Shown: in pieces, positions 1 through 10,100 of the stretch
Numbering within the stretch: position 1 is the first letter of the stretch
Layout of the letters: every line of letters starts with the position of its first letter
Assembly (NCBI GenBank): GCA_000151295.1
Contig: GG745334.1
Coordinates: 1,526,285 to 1,541,561, forward strand
Reading direction: 5' to 3'
Length of the DNA stretch: 15,277 nt
DNA from: Allomyces macrogynus ATCC 38327
Taxonomy: Eukaryota; Blastocladiomycota; Blastocladiomycetes; Blastocladiales; Blastocladiaceae
The notes under the pieces: generated by a model
What the model was told of the DNA's origin: nothing
Databases searched by the model: none
The model's input: the letters and a program-made list of their open reading frames with translations, nothing else
Translations under genes and position numbers: made by a program

Positions 1-305
1 CAGCAGTGTGCGGCCGGTCACAGCAGCGCGCGTTGGGTGTTGGTTGAAGCGAGAGCGGCGCGGTCGATCACAGATAGAGCGCGCGCGGTGAACTTGTCGG
101 CGAGAGCGGTGTGCCGCGGGTGCTGGGACCGACGTGGGCGGGGCCGAGTTTATAGCGAGGGCGAGAGAGGCGAGCGGGGCCGCTGGGAGCCAGAGACAAG
201 CGCTTGGCAGCGGCGTGACGTAGACAAGCAGGGGTACGTCAAGGCGGAGCGAGTTTTGGCGCGGCGACGTTGTTGTCCTGGCACCGGGCCGGCCGCGGCG
301 TTGCG

Positions 306-317
306 CTTTTTATAAAT
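306..317 (-). promoter_or_regulatory. TATA-like element
   Basis: The minus strand reads TATAAAAAG, a close match to the eukaryotic TATA box, and the plus strand reads TATAAATT. A second minus-strand TATAAA lies about 160 bp further left (near 150-156). Both would suit a gene running leftwards out of the window. On the plus strand the next ATG codons are at 355 and 364, but the frame they open is not recognisable. This is a motif match only. Confidence 0.25.
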
Positions 318-320
318 TTT

Positions 321-351
321 GGTTGGGAGCGGGCCGCAGTCCAGCCCAACC
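321..351. repeat. Inverted repeat, 7-bp arms
   Basis: GGTTGGG at 321-327 and CCCAACC at 345-351 are perfect inverted copies separated by 17 bases, immediately beside the TATA-like element. It could be a protein-binding site or a stem in a transcript. Arms this short can occur by chance. Confidence 0.3.
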
Positions 352-1456
352 AACCATGGCACCATGAGGCCGCCCGTCGCCCGATCCGTGGGTCTTGCGC
401 TGCGGCCAGCACGCTTCTGCAAACCGACCGCGCCCGTCCTGCCGCGCAACCCCACGCAACCCTCGCTTTTCCCTGCGCTTTTTCCTCGAGGGCCCCTGCT
501 CTGTTTTTTTTGTTCCACGCTGGCAGGTGGCCGCGCACAAAGGAGGCCGGCATCAAACAGCATCAACGATTGCACACGAGCGCCTCCCCCAAACCGTTCC
601 GCCATCGGTCACGGTGGTGGCCTTTTCTTTCCAAACGTGCCACCGTGGCAGCGACGCAGCCGGACCCTGGCTCCGTTTGATCGATGCTCGCCAGTCCACA
701 CCAATGTTCTCCATCCACGACGTGGCAATCATGCACTCCCTGTCATGTTCACTCTTTGTGCGCGTCCATGTGCACAATCACCAGCACAGTCGCTGACGCA
801 CCCATCGTTCAGGTTGGCGATGCTCGCGCCCGTTCCGCGACAGCTGGCGCAGCTGGACAGAGCTGGAAACAACCGACGGCAGCTTGCATTCAAACAATAT
901 CACGACGCGACAGCCCACCCACTTCACCACAGTTCATGATGTGCGGCCATGATCCTTGGTTGCATCCATGATTATAGCTCGTCGTTCGAGAAACTCGAGC
1001 TTGCATAAGTATCCAACACTTGCCCACGCGCCTTCCGATAAATATCATCGTCTTTATTCATGCTCGTCATGCCAGGGTGCCAGGAATATGCATTGTGCGG
1101 GGTGTTTTGCAGCGGCCGCAGCACCCAAGCGGTGCAGAGCAATCATGATTTCCATCACCTCAGTGCCCACGAGCTGCATGCTCACCATTTCAGAGCGACC
1201 GTGCAGCAATCCGAGTGGCCAGCCGCGAGCACCAGCAAGAAAACCAGGCGGGACATGAAGTCGCTCGAGAAATCTATTCGGGCTCGTGCACCCTCTCCCG
1301 TTCATCGAGTGCCAATCACATTGAGTTGAGTTGGCGCACACCCAGCACCAACCGCCCAGCGCACGGTCAGGGGATTCTCAATGGGTTGGGTGCGCTGTCC
1401 AGAGTTATACGGAAAATTTAACTTGCTAGGCGATGCAACGAAAAGGGCGGTTGCCT

Positions 1457-1476
1457 CCCGGGCGTGCTCGCCCGGG
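1457..1476. repeat. GC-rich hairpin, 8-bp stem and 4-base loop
   Basis: CCCGGGCG, loop TGCT, CGCCCGGG forms a perfect stem-loop in sequence with no supported gene. No T-tract follows, so it is not a polymerase III or bacterial-type terminator. Function unknown. Confidence 0.35.
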
Positions 1477-1728
1477 TCCTCGCCAGGCTGTCGCCCAGCC
1501 CTTGAACAAACTGGCCGCGACGGAGAATTCGCGCACCATCGAGCCTGGACTCGCAATTATTCTATTGATCGAAGGCCGACTGGATCGCTGCGTGCCCTGC
1601 TCTCTGACGGTGAAAAGATTGGCTTTTGAAACGGCTGGTTGTACAGTTTTGATCACTGATGGCACGACCGCTGGAACTGCGTTTGACCGCACACAGGCAC
1701 GATCACGATGCACGGCAAACAGGCGGCA

Positions 1729-1745
1729 CCCGCGACAATCGCGGG
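1729..1745. repeat. GC-rich hairpin, 6-bp stem
   Basis: CCCGCG, loop ACAAT, CGCGGG forms a short perfect stem-loop about 225 bp downstream of the FNTA stop codon on the FNTA template strand. It may sit in that gene's 3' region. Short enough to be coincidental. Confidence 0.2.
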
Positions 1746-1969
1746 CCGCGAGGGTGGATTGCAGGTCGATCGCGACGGGGCCTGCAGTGTCCAAGCGCGC
1801 GTGTCTTGCTGTGTGCTCTCCTGGGCTGGACGATCCCGAACCTGGACCGTCGGTGCAAACGCAAACGAGCAGGCTTTGACCGTGGCAAACCGTGAATACC
1901 ATAAACCAACCAAGTCGACCGTCGTTTTACTTGCGGCGCGCAAAACATCATGATCAACACCGTCGCACT

Positions 1970-3508
1970 TCAACTCACCTGCGCCGTGGCCGTCGGAGCG
2001 ATGTTCCCCGGGGCTGCAGCCGCGAGCGCGCGCTCGGCCACCTGCCGCCGCATCGCCCAGTACCGGCGGCGCGTCTTGTCGACGACCTCTTCGAGATGGA
2101 GACATGTCTACACGCAAAGGAGAGTCAGAACACCGCGATTGTGTGCGCAGAAATTGCACGGGAGAAGAAAACGGACGTCGCGAACGCCCGTCCAGTCGTT
2201 GTGCGCCTCGGCCTCGTCGACGAGGAACCCATAGAGGTGCGGCGACTGCGACTGGCCCTTGACGAGCCGCTCGCAGACCGCCTTGACGGCCGCGGGCGTC
2301 TGGATCGCGGGCACCTTGGCCCGTTGGGCGAGGTGGCGGAGAACGCTACATGGCATGCTGGGTCAACTCGTGTCCAGTCCAAGCGACAAAGAAGAGACGA
2401 AATGGATTCGAACCCACGCAGGTAGACCCACGGTGACTCGTTGCTCGGCGCGCGCAGAATCTGATCGCAGACGAACTGGAACTCTTCGTCGTCGTCCACG
2501 GCGAGCGTGCGCTGCGGCCCGTTGGGCTCGTCGGCACCAATCGGCGCATTCGCCGCGGCCGAGCCGTACAGCAAAAAGTACCGGTAGCTCCACGCCGAGT
2601 TGTTGCGCACGTCCTTGGTGAGCAGGTCGTTGACGCACTCGAGTTCGCCGTCCCAGAGGCCAAAGTGTGCGACGAGCCATTGGCTAGACGAAACAGTTCA
2701 GAACACAATGGTTAGTCGTTCTTTTGCGGCGGCGACTGGGGATAGACGAAGCGCACGGACCGGTACACCCACACGTGGTAGTTTTTCGCGTCGATTTCAA
2801 GCACATGGTCCATAAGCTCCTTTTCCTTGGAGTAGTCGCCCAGCTTCGAAATTATGTACTGGCGGTGGTTCCTGCTCACGGCGGACCGGCCACGGTCAGC
2901 GAACGTCGTCACCGTTGTGCGGTTCGAGTGCAGTTCGAAGCAGAAAAATGTACGAACCACATCTGGTAGTTCTTTGGTGTCTCAAGCAATCGGCCCGTCA
3001 CAAACTCGAGCTCCTTGTGCAGGTCGAGCTTGAGCTCCTCGATCAGTTGCTGACGGAACTGCCTAATCGAGCCAGCATGGGATCAGGAGTGACCACGATG
3101 AAATCGCGCACAGACGGCCGCGCCAAGCATGTCGCATCGCGTCGTATCGCGTCGTGTTCCGCGCCGTTCTTCAGCGAATCACCCACATACCACGCGCTGT
3201 ATAGGCCCGGGTTGAGCGTGACCAAGTGCGTCGTCAAGTCGAACGCGCGCTGGCTGATTTCATTGGCCTGCGTCACGGCGGTAAAGTACTCGAATGCCTC
3301 CTGGTCTGACCACCCGGTCGCAAAACGTCAAAATGTCACGTCAGCGCGTCCGTAACTCGAAAACCTCGAGAATCTGACTGGGATCGCGCTTGACCATACA
3401 TTCCTTGGAAAACAGGATAGGCGCAAACGGGCGTGGGCCCTCGTTGAGCGGAACGGGCGTCACGTCGGCCCACTCGGGCCGTTCGCGATAAGGAAGAGCC
3501 GTCGTCAT
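1970..3508 (-). CDS. FNTA: Protein farnesyltransferase/geranylgeranyltransferase type I alpha subunit
   Basis: Shared alpha subunit of the cytosolic CaaX prenyltransferases; with a beta subunit it attaches farnesyl or geranylgeranyl to C-terminal cysteines of Ras/Rho-type proteins. Exons in reading order: 3508-3400, 3305-3191, 3062-2958, 2871-2761, 2683-2414, 2345-2186, 2107-1970, giving 335 residues, normal for the family. All six junctions keep frame. The N-terminus carries the family signature YRERPEWADVTPVP. Successive prenyltransferase alpha repeats follow, each with the N-Y-x-x-W core: LNPGLYSAW, PKNYQMWNHR, DAKNYHVWVYRQW, DVRNNSAWSYRYF and NESPWVYLRG, then SPHLYGFLVD and a C-terminal helix with RRRYW. 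The ATG at 3508 is directly before the conserved start; the frame stays open upstream without another good start. A perfect donor-like CAG|GTGAGT coincides with the stop, so a further 3' exon is possible but not needed. It is divergent from ZNG1. Confidence 0.95.
3131..3155. repeat. Decamer tandem repeat inside FNTA intron 2
   Basis: GTCGCATCGC is followed by GTCGTATCGC and a partial third unit GTCGT on the plus strand. It lies in the longest intron of the window (3063-3190, 128 nt), so local repeat expansion may explain that length. Confidence 0.4.
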
Positions 3509-3808
3509 GTTGTATCTACTGGAAGGTTGCAGCAAGTAATCCTGGATTGCTGCAGCGCGGTTGGCTGACGCGTTGAAGTCGACAGCTGTAGTGCTGGCGG
3601 CGACTGTCGTGACAAGCTGCAGGCTGTGAAATGGCGAAAGAGACGTGTTGTGGCTGGAGGGTCCCACGTGTGTGGACTGGCGGACGTTGTGCAGAGAGCA
3701 AGTGCCTGGCGATCACTTGGCACCCATGCAAGCGCCAAGCCGATTGTTCTCTTCCACAGCACGATCGACCACGGCCTCGACAACTGTGGATCAACTTGAA
3801 TCAGCAAC
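3509..3808. promoter_or_regulatory. Divergent promoter between FNTA and ZNG1
   Basis: These 300 bases separate two start codons facing away from each other, so both core promoters and 5' UTRs must lie here. A palindromic CACGTG E-box is present at 3665-3670. I see no TATA box on either strand and no zinc-response-type motif. Co-regulation of the two genes is possible but not shown. Confidence 0.6.
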
Positions 3809-5595
3809 ATGTCACGACCACTGAACGGAATTGCACCAGGACCCGCGACCGCGATCAACCCGACCGCTCTGGCCGACGATGATTTGCCACCTGCCTTGGT
3901 CGAGGACGAAGCTCCGAATCCACCGCAAGCCCGCCCTGTCCGACCAGCTCAGGCACTCGTGGACGACGAGGAGCCTCCAGTTCTCGTCGACGAGGGAGCA
4001 TGTCAAGGTTCGAATGTCGTTGCAAAGACCGGATCGCAAGACGCGTCAGTCCCATCGAATCGCGCCAAGGTCCCCATCACGGTCGTGACGGGGTTCCTGG
4101 GCAGTGGAAAGACAACGTTGCTCAACGTACGATACGTTTACGAGTCGGGCCCTCGCAAGCGTTGCATGGTTGCACTCACGCGCTGCTCCTCACGATGCAG
4201 TACATTTTGACGGAGAACCACGGCAAGCGTATCGCGGTCATTCTAAACGAGTTTGGCGATAGTACGCGTTCTGCTCAATGTCTACTGTCCTCTCCATCTT
4301 GTGTCGCCCTTTAATGGTCGTTTTTTTCCTCGGTTATGCAGCGCAAGATTTGGAAAAGTCGCTGTCCGTTGGCGAGGACGGCAAGCAGGTCGAAGAATGG
4401 ATGGAGCTGCGCAACGGGTGCTTGTGCTGCAGCGTCAAGTGCGTGATCCTCAGCGTTTTGTTCATCAAGCGACCAAATTGCTCACGGCCGCGACTGCAAT
4501 TTTCAGGGACCTCGGCGTGCGCGCGATCGAGGGTCTCATGCAAAAGCGCGGCAAGTTTGACTACATTTTGCTCGAAACGACGGGCTTGGCCGACCCCGAG
4601 TACTTCTTCTTTGCGGTGGTGCCTCTCGCTCTCAAGATTTGCTTCCTCGGCTGACGCGCATTTCGTGACTAGGCCCATCATCGGCATGTTCTGGATGGAC
4701 GAAGATCTCGGCGCCGACGTGTATCTCGACGGTGTGGTGACGCTCGTTGACGCGCGCAACGTTGCGCGCCAATTGACGCACCTCGGACCATTTGAGCGCG
4801 AAACTGTGCGGCAGATTGCCATGGCCGATCGGCTCCTGCTCAACAAGTGCGACCTCGTCCCGGACCCGGCCGAGCTAGTGGCCGTGGAGCAGGAATTGCG
4901 CCGCATCAACGCGCTCGCCCCGATTTTCCGGACGACTAACTCCAAGTACGTGCGCGGGCGCGGTGTTTGGCACGGATAGGGTAGTTTGGTGCTCACTCTG
5001 CTGCTTCCTCAATCGCCCTGTAGGATCAACTTGGACGTGATTCTCGACATTCACGCGTTTGACGACAAGACGGCCGAGATCCCGTCCCTCTCCACCGGCA
5101 CCGTGCCGACGAGCGCGACCCCGTCGTGCTGCTCGTCCAACTCGTGCTCTCACTCGCACCCAGCACCAAACAAGTCCGGCCACGTCGACGCGGTACGTTT
5201 GTCTCGGCAAAAGCACACATGAACATGGCATTGACAATTACACGTGCGCAAATTAGTCGGTCTCGTCGGTCGCCCTTACCCTCCCAAGCGGCCAGATCAT
5301 CCGCGCGCAACTCACTCGCTGGCTAGGGCAACTCTTGTGGGACAACCCGCTCCCGTCCCCCGGTACCGCGACGGGCACCATGGAACTGTGGCGCATTAAG
5401 GGCCGCCTGCACCTCGCCGGCACGTCCAATATCGTGATTGTGCAGTGCGTGGCCGACCTGTTCGACTTGCTTGACACGCACGACCGCGTCACGCCGGGCA
5501 CCGAGTCACGGCTCGTCGTGATTGGGCGGCATCTGGACGCGGCCGCGCTCAATCGCGCGGTTGCCGCGCTGGTGCAGGGGGAGGGGAACGCGTAG
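3809..5595 (+). CDS. ZNG1: Zinc-regulated GTPase metalloprotein activator (CobW/COG0523 family)
   Basis: GTP-dependent zinc metallochaperone, known in other eukaryotes to deliver zinc to type I methionine aminopeptidase. Exons: 3809-4126, 4201-4261, 4342-4438, 4507-4599, 4673-4945, 5024-5192, 5257-5595; 449 residues, frame kept at all junctions. Residues 23-34 and 51-62 are two copies of an acidic PP-x-LV-(E/D) motif resembling the METAP1-docking motif at ZNG1 N-termini. Then come Walker A GFLGSGKT (95-102), NEFGD (122-126), the zinc-binding CLCC (153-156) in [18 protein letters not shown] (182-189) and NKCD (247-250). A Cys/His cluster, [11 protein letters not shown], is encoded at 5127-5159. 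The C-terminal CobW domain includes QLLWDN and [10 protein letters not shown]. The ATG at 3809 is the first suitable start. The gene ends inside the coding end of the opposing methyltransferase gene. Confidence 0.95.
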
Positions 5596-6893
5596 CGCGC
5601 TTGCGCCACCGCTGCACGTGCCGCGTTTCGAATCCGCGCGCCGTCGTGGTCGGGTCCGGGTGGGTGTCGGCGAGCGGGTCGAAGCCGAGGGAGGTGAGGA
5701 AGGCCGGGAAGGCGTCGGGTCGGAATTGCAGCTCGGGCGGGTTGAATTTCTAAGCCAGATTGCCGAATGAAGAGCGTGAGTTCGCCACTGTCGCGAAATC
5801 GAAGCGGGATGGAAATCAGCGCACCTTGAGCTTGGACTTGAGGTAGCTGTCAAACGGCTGCGGTTCCACGATAAACGTGCCACCGGGCACGAGCAAGCGA
5901 TAGACGGTGTGGAAAAAATCGCGAATCCCGTTGTCGCGACCGTGCAAATGAATCCATTTCGTGACGCTCAGCCTAGATGAAATCGCATCGAGGTTGATCA
6001 GAAACAGCCAACGAGCCAACGCATCACAAACGAAGCCAAACGTACGCTAGAATCGTATCAAACTTGCCTTCGAGTGCCGACAAATCTTCCTTCGCCACAT
6101 CGGCCGCGGCAAATCGCAGCGTGCCCGGGAGCACCGCACCGACCGCGTCGCACTCCCACCGAACGTGCTTTCGTGCCCGGTCCACGAGGTTGGGCACCTC
6201 CGAGAGCGACGAGACGAGGTATCCGTCCTTTCTCCACCCGTCAGGCAGCGGCGTAGAGCCGTGAATGGCGACCATGGCGTCAGGAAAGTAACCGGGCTCG
6301 TCGTCCGGCCCGCCCACGAGCGAGTACTCGTGTTGCGCATGCCGGGCAGCGTCGCGAATCAGGTGGCCGTCGAGGTCGATGCCGAGCATCCATTTCGGGC
6401 GGTGTAGCGATGCTATCGAAAAAGAAAGAGGGGATCGGTCAGTGATTTGATGCTCTCGAGTACTTGTCACTGACGAGAACGCACCCAGACGCAGCGTCAG
6501 CGCGCCCGAATTGCACCCAACGTCGAGGACCACTTTGCCCGCAATATCATCGTTCGAAATCATGGCCACGCGCGGGTCCGAGTCGACTGGTCGTAAGCCG
6601 TAGTAGCCGCTGTAGTTGCCGTGCGGAAATGGCAGGCTATTTGAGCGCTTGACGTCGACGCTGGCCGATGCGGCCGCTGTTTCGTCTTGAGATGGTTTCG
6701 GTGCTTGTCCATTGGCGACGACTGGCCGGTCGCGGTCATCTCGCGGGTCGGCCCGGGCGGGCTGGTCAATGGTGGCGAGTTGGCGACGTCGAGTAGGAAG
6801 CGTTGGTGCCGGCTTCGAGCGGGAGGTAGGTGGAGCACGACGACCGCCTTCATAGAGGTGCGCCAAGTACGGATTGGTATTCTGCGAGGCCAT
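5549..6893 (-). CDS. MEPCE: Bin3/MePCE-type RNA 5'-gamma-phosphate methyltransferase
   Basis: SAM-dependent enzyme of the family that methylates the gamma-phosphate at the 5' end of RNA polymerase III transcripts (7SK in animals, U6 and telomerase RNA work in fission yeast). Exons in reading order: 6893-6485, 6412-6046, 5972-5825, 5749-5549; 374 residues, all frames kept. After a low-complexity N-terminus of about 85 residues come GNYSGYYG (92-99), SAM motif [14 protein letters not shown] (122-134), the acidic loop LGIDLD (146-151), LSVTKWIHL (260-268), the family motif [10 protein letters not shown] (295-304) and a final exon matching the family C-terminus around [10 protein letters not shown]. 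The start at 6893 is the ATG nearest the conserved part; the frame continues open to about 7043, so an N-terminal extension is possible. Intron 1 (6413-6484) is 72 nt and stop-free in frame. The last 47 bases of coding overlap ZNG1 antisense. Confidence 0.93.
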
Positions 6894-7182
6894 GATGTTG
6901 CAGTCGAAAGCGCAGTTGGCAGCAGAGCGGGCGGAGGATGGTCGATGGTGGAGACGAACTAGCATGCAGCCGCCGTGGGACACGAGCGACATCGCCGAAG
7001 ACGAGTTGTTGATCTGGTCGCGAGCAAAATTTTCCGCGATCACAGCGTCGTTGACGGTTTACTGCAACTTCATCCAAGCCATTCCAGTTCTCGCGTCGCT
7101 TCGCCTGGCGACTATCTGCATTCGGAGCGTGAGCACCACTGTCGCCATCCATTTCGTGCCAACCGGGCGCTCGCCAACCACC
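6894..7182. promoter_or_regulatory. Divergent promoter between MEPCE and VPS52
   Basis: These 289 bases lie between two outward-facing start codons. No TATA box or recognised operator is visible. The VPS52 ATG sits in a good initiation context (CCACCATGA). Confidence 0.5.
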
Positions 7183-10100
7183 ATGACCGACTCGGTCTTC
7201 AAAAAGGCGACGATGCAGACGCTCAACCTCACGAGCATGCGCACGCCCGACCTCAACTTTTTCTCGTCGACGCGACGCACGACCGCGGCAGCTGCGGGTC
7301 CCGTCGAGGGCACGGGGGCCGCAATCCCGCCGCCACCACCACCGCCGCCCGTATCGGCACCGTCCTCCCCAGCAAGCTTCACATCGGGTCTGACGGGATT
7401 ATTGGGGTCGCGGTCGACGAGTCCGGCGCCGCCACCACCACCGCCACCACCGGCTCCACCCGTCGCCAAGGAGAGCGGCGGGTACTCGGCGGCAGCACGC
7501 ACGCAGGTGCTGGTGGAGTTGCTCGGCGAGGATATCGACAAGCTGGTTCGTGGTGCTGGATTTTGTCGTACCCAAACCCGCGTCGCGTCGCGTCACGTCA
7601 CACGTTTGCTTATGCGGCACGCTCGTAGACGGACGCGGGCGATGCGACGGATCAAGGTGAGCCGGATTTGGATGCCGACGTGCTGAGTCGTGTCGACGGT
7701 GCGCGTCTTGCTGATGGTTTACTGCGACAGGGTGAAACTGACGCACGGCCTTTCTCGACGACAGAGGACCTGAGTCAGGTTCAGGACAACGACGACCTCA
7801 AGGAGGTCTTGGACAAGGTCGGTCTCTTTCGTCTCACGATCGCGACCGCCGCCCGCGTCAGCGTCGCTGATACCGTGTGATGCACTAGGGCGCAGATCTC
7901 AAGGACTACTCGACCAAGCTGCAACTGCAGTTGAGCCAGGTCGAGGAGGAGCTGGTCCGCGACTGTACGAGCTTCTTGATCCCCACCAGACAACGATGGT
8001 TTCTCGAACTGATTCGCTTGTGCACAAATAGATGTTGCCAAAGTGCCCGAGCTCATCGATCTCGAAAAGAAAATCGACGCGTGCGAGTCGTTTCTCGCGA
8101 AAATGGCCACGTTGCTCGGCGGGTTCCAGCGCGACCTCGGCCATGTCTCGCAAGAGATTGCCGTCTTGCAGCAGCGCAGTTCCGCGCTCGGCGTGCAGCA
8201 CGCGAATCGCGCCGCGCTGCAAGGTAAACTCTCGGCGGTGCTCGACGGCACCGTGATCTCACCCGACCTGATCCACAAGGTGGTCGAGGCCGAAGTTAAC
8301 GAGCTCTACTTGCCCGTGATCGCCGAGCTCAACGCGAAAATGGTCTTTGTCAAGGACAATAAGGACAGCCACATTCGCGCGTTCAAGGACGCTGGGCCCG
8401 AGCTCGAGCGGTTGCGCAATAAGGCAGCCGAAAAGATTCGCGAGTTCTTTCTCGACAAGTTCAAGGCGCTGCGGCAGGCCAACACCAACATTCAAATGAT
8501 CCAGGCCAATGTCTTGCTGCGGTTCAAGCCGCTCAACGTGTTTCTCGCCAACTGGCACCCGGAAGTCGCGCAGGAAGTGCGGCAGCACTACGTCAACCTC
8601 GTCGCGCGCTACTTCCAGGCGCAGTTTGAGCGGTACCTCAAGGGCATGGCCAAGGTCCTGCACCCGGTCGCTGACCGCACCGATGTGATCGCCGCCGAAG
8701 AGGCGCGCGACTTGGGGTCCTCTGTCATGGCGTTTTTCAAGGCGCCCGTCTCGGCGCTCACCAACACGAGTGCTACTGCGCTGCCGTCGTTTTCGCTCAA
8801 TGGCAGTGGGCCCTCCGACTCGCCGAGCCGCAGAGGAAGCATGATGCCCGCATCCGCAGCTACTGCGTCGGCCGTGACCGGCGCAACGGGCACGGCGGGC
8901 CCGAATTTGTACGCGCTCGGCGACCGCGCGCGCGTCGTGCAGGACATGGACGCGCCCGCGATCATGACGCATGTTGCCGACGAGCATGGGCTGCGGTACC
9001 CGCTCGAGGCCGTGGTGCGGTCGGTGCTGCGCATGGTCGTCGACTCGGCGTCGACCGAGTACACGTTCGATGCCGATTTCTTTGTCAACCAGCGCAAGAA
9101 GCTCGGGTCGCCAACCGTAATTGCACACGCCGTGTTCCAGCAGGTCATGGAACCGTCGCTCAAGGCCGTCGGGTCGGCTGTGCTTGGGTGGGCGGCCGGG
9201 TCGTACGACGCCCTCGGGCTTGCGCTCGCCGTCAAGGCTCACGACCGGCACGTGCAGTTGCTTGAGGCGCGCGGCGTACAGATCGCGTCGTTGGTCACGT
9301 TCATGGCCACGATGCAGGGCCAGTGCATGGACCGGTACCGGATCGTCATGGGGTACCACGCCGAGTCGCTGAGAAGGTCCAAGGCCGTGGCCAAGGAAGT
9401 GCATCCACATTACGTCCGTGCCGGCATCGTTTTCGGGCGTTGATCAAGCGGAATCAGCCATTCACACACGATGAATCTCTCCAACTGTAGATTACACGTC
9501 GCTACGCCGAGCTTGCCAGCTCGATCCTCGTCATTGACGTTCCGCCCTTGGTCGCGCCGCTGCAAACCGTGCGCGACGAGTGCGAGGCCTTTTTGAAACG
9601 GCTTGGCGCACAGCAGGGCAACAAGCTCGACGAGTTTGTGTTCCTGATCAACAACTACGACCTTGTCGCCAACATCCTCGAGGTGCGCACCGCAGCTGCG
9701 CCTTTGAGCCCACTCGTGCTCAACTAACCCACGCTTCGCTGCTCTGCATCCAGGAAACGGTCATCACGACCAACCCCAACCACACGGCCGAGCTCGCGCA
9801 CTGGCAGCGGCTCCTGCACCACAAAGACCATGGACTACGTCGACGCCGCGCTCGCACCGGCACTCGGGTACCTGATCACGTTTGTCGAGGAAACCGAGGC
9901 GCAGGTCCCGCTCGACGGCGTACCCGCGTCCGCATTCGAGCCCGTCGTCCACCGGTTCAACTCTGAATGGCGTACATTGCTCAGCGACTTGGCCGCCGAA
10001 ACACTGCGCCGGTTCTCCAACTTCCGCCACGGCGCCGTCGTCGTGCAGGCTGTGCTCTCCCAGATCGTTGTCTACTGGCAGCGGTTCCACGTGTTGCTCG

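Larger units (their letters stand above)
1..1969. other. Gene-poor left flank, no supported gene
   Basis: No reading frame on either strand in this 2 kb resembles a protein family I know. The open frames are short or rich in Arg, Pro, Cys and Ser in the way out-of-frame GC-rich DNA is. The stretch contains a TATA-like element near 306-317, GC-box-like sequence near 137-146, several short hairpins, and AT-richer stretches at about 880-1060. It could be the 5' region of a gene leaving the left edge on the minus strand plus the downstream region of the FNTA gene. A spliced, poorly conserved gene cannot be excluded. Confidence 0.5.

Noticed and set aside
319..939. 206-residue plus-strand open frame after the TATA-like element
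   Set aside because: The composition (Arg, Pro, Cys, Ser, His) is that of random GC-rich DNA, no motif is seen, and other frames are equally open.
1054..1341. 95-residue minus-strand frame with a hydrophobic core
   Set aside because: It looks slightly more protein-like than its surroundings, but has mixed codon use, no homology I can name and no flanking exons.
1426..1902. Overlapping open frames on both strands of about 150 residues
   Set aside because: Neither has a motif or codon bias; both are explained by GC richness.
2396..2416. GGGTTCGAATCC on the minus strand, like a tRNA T-arm
   Set aside because: The five-base T stem does not pair beyond two bases and no acceptor or D-arm fits. 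It is the donor end of FNTA intron 2346-2413.
8259..9410. 383-residue open frame antisense to VPS52
   Set aside because: It mirrors the longest VPS52 exon. GC-rich codons leave the antisense frame free of stops, the composition is Arg/His/Val-rich, and no family is recognisable, while the sense strand is a clear VPS52.
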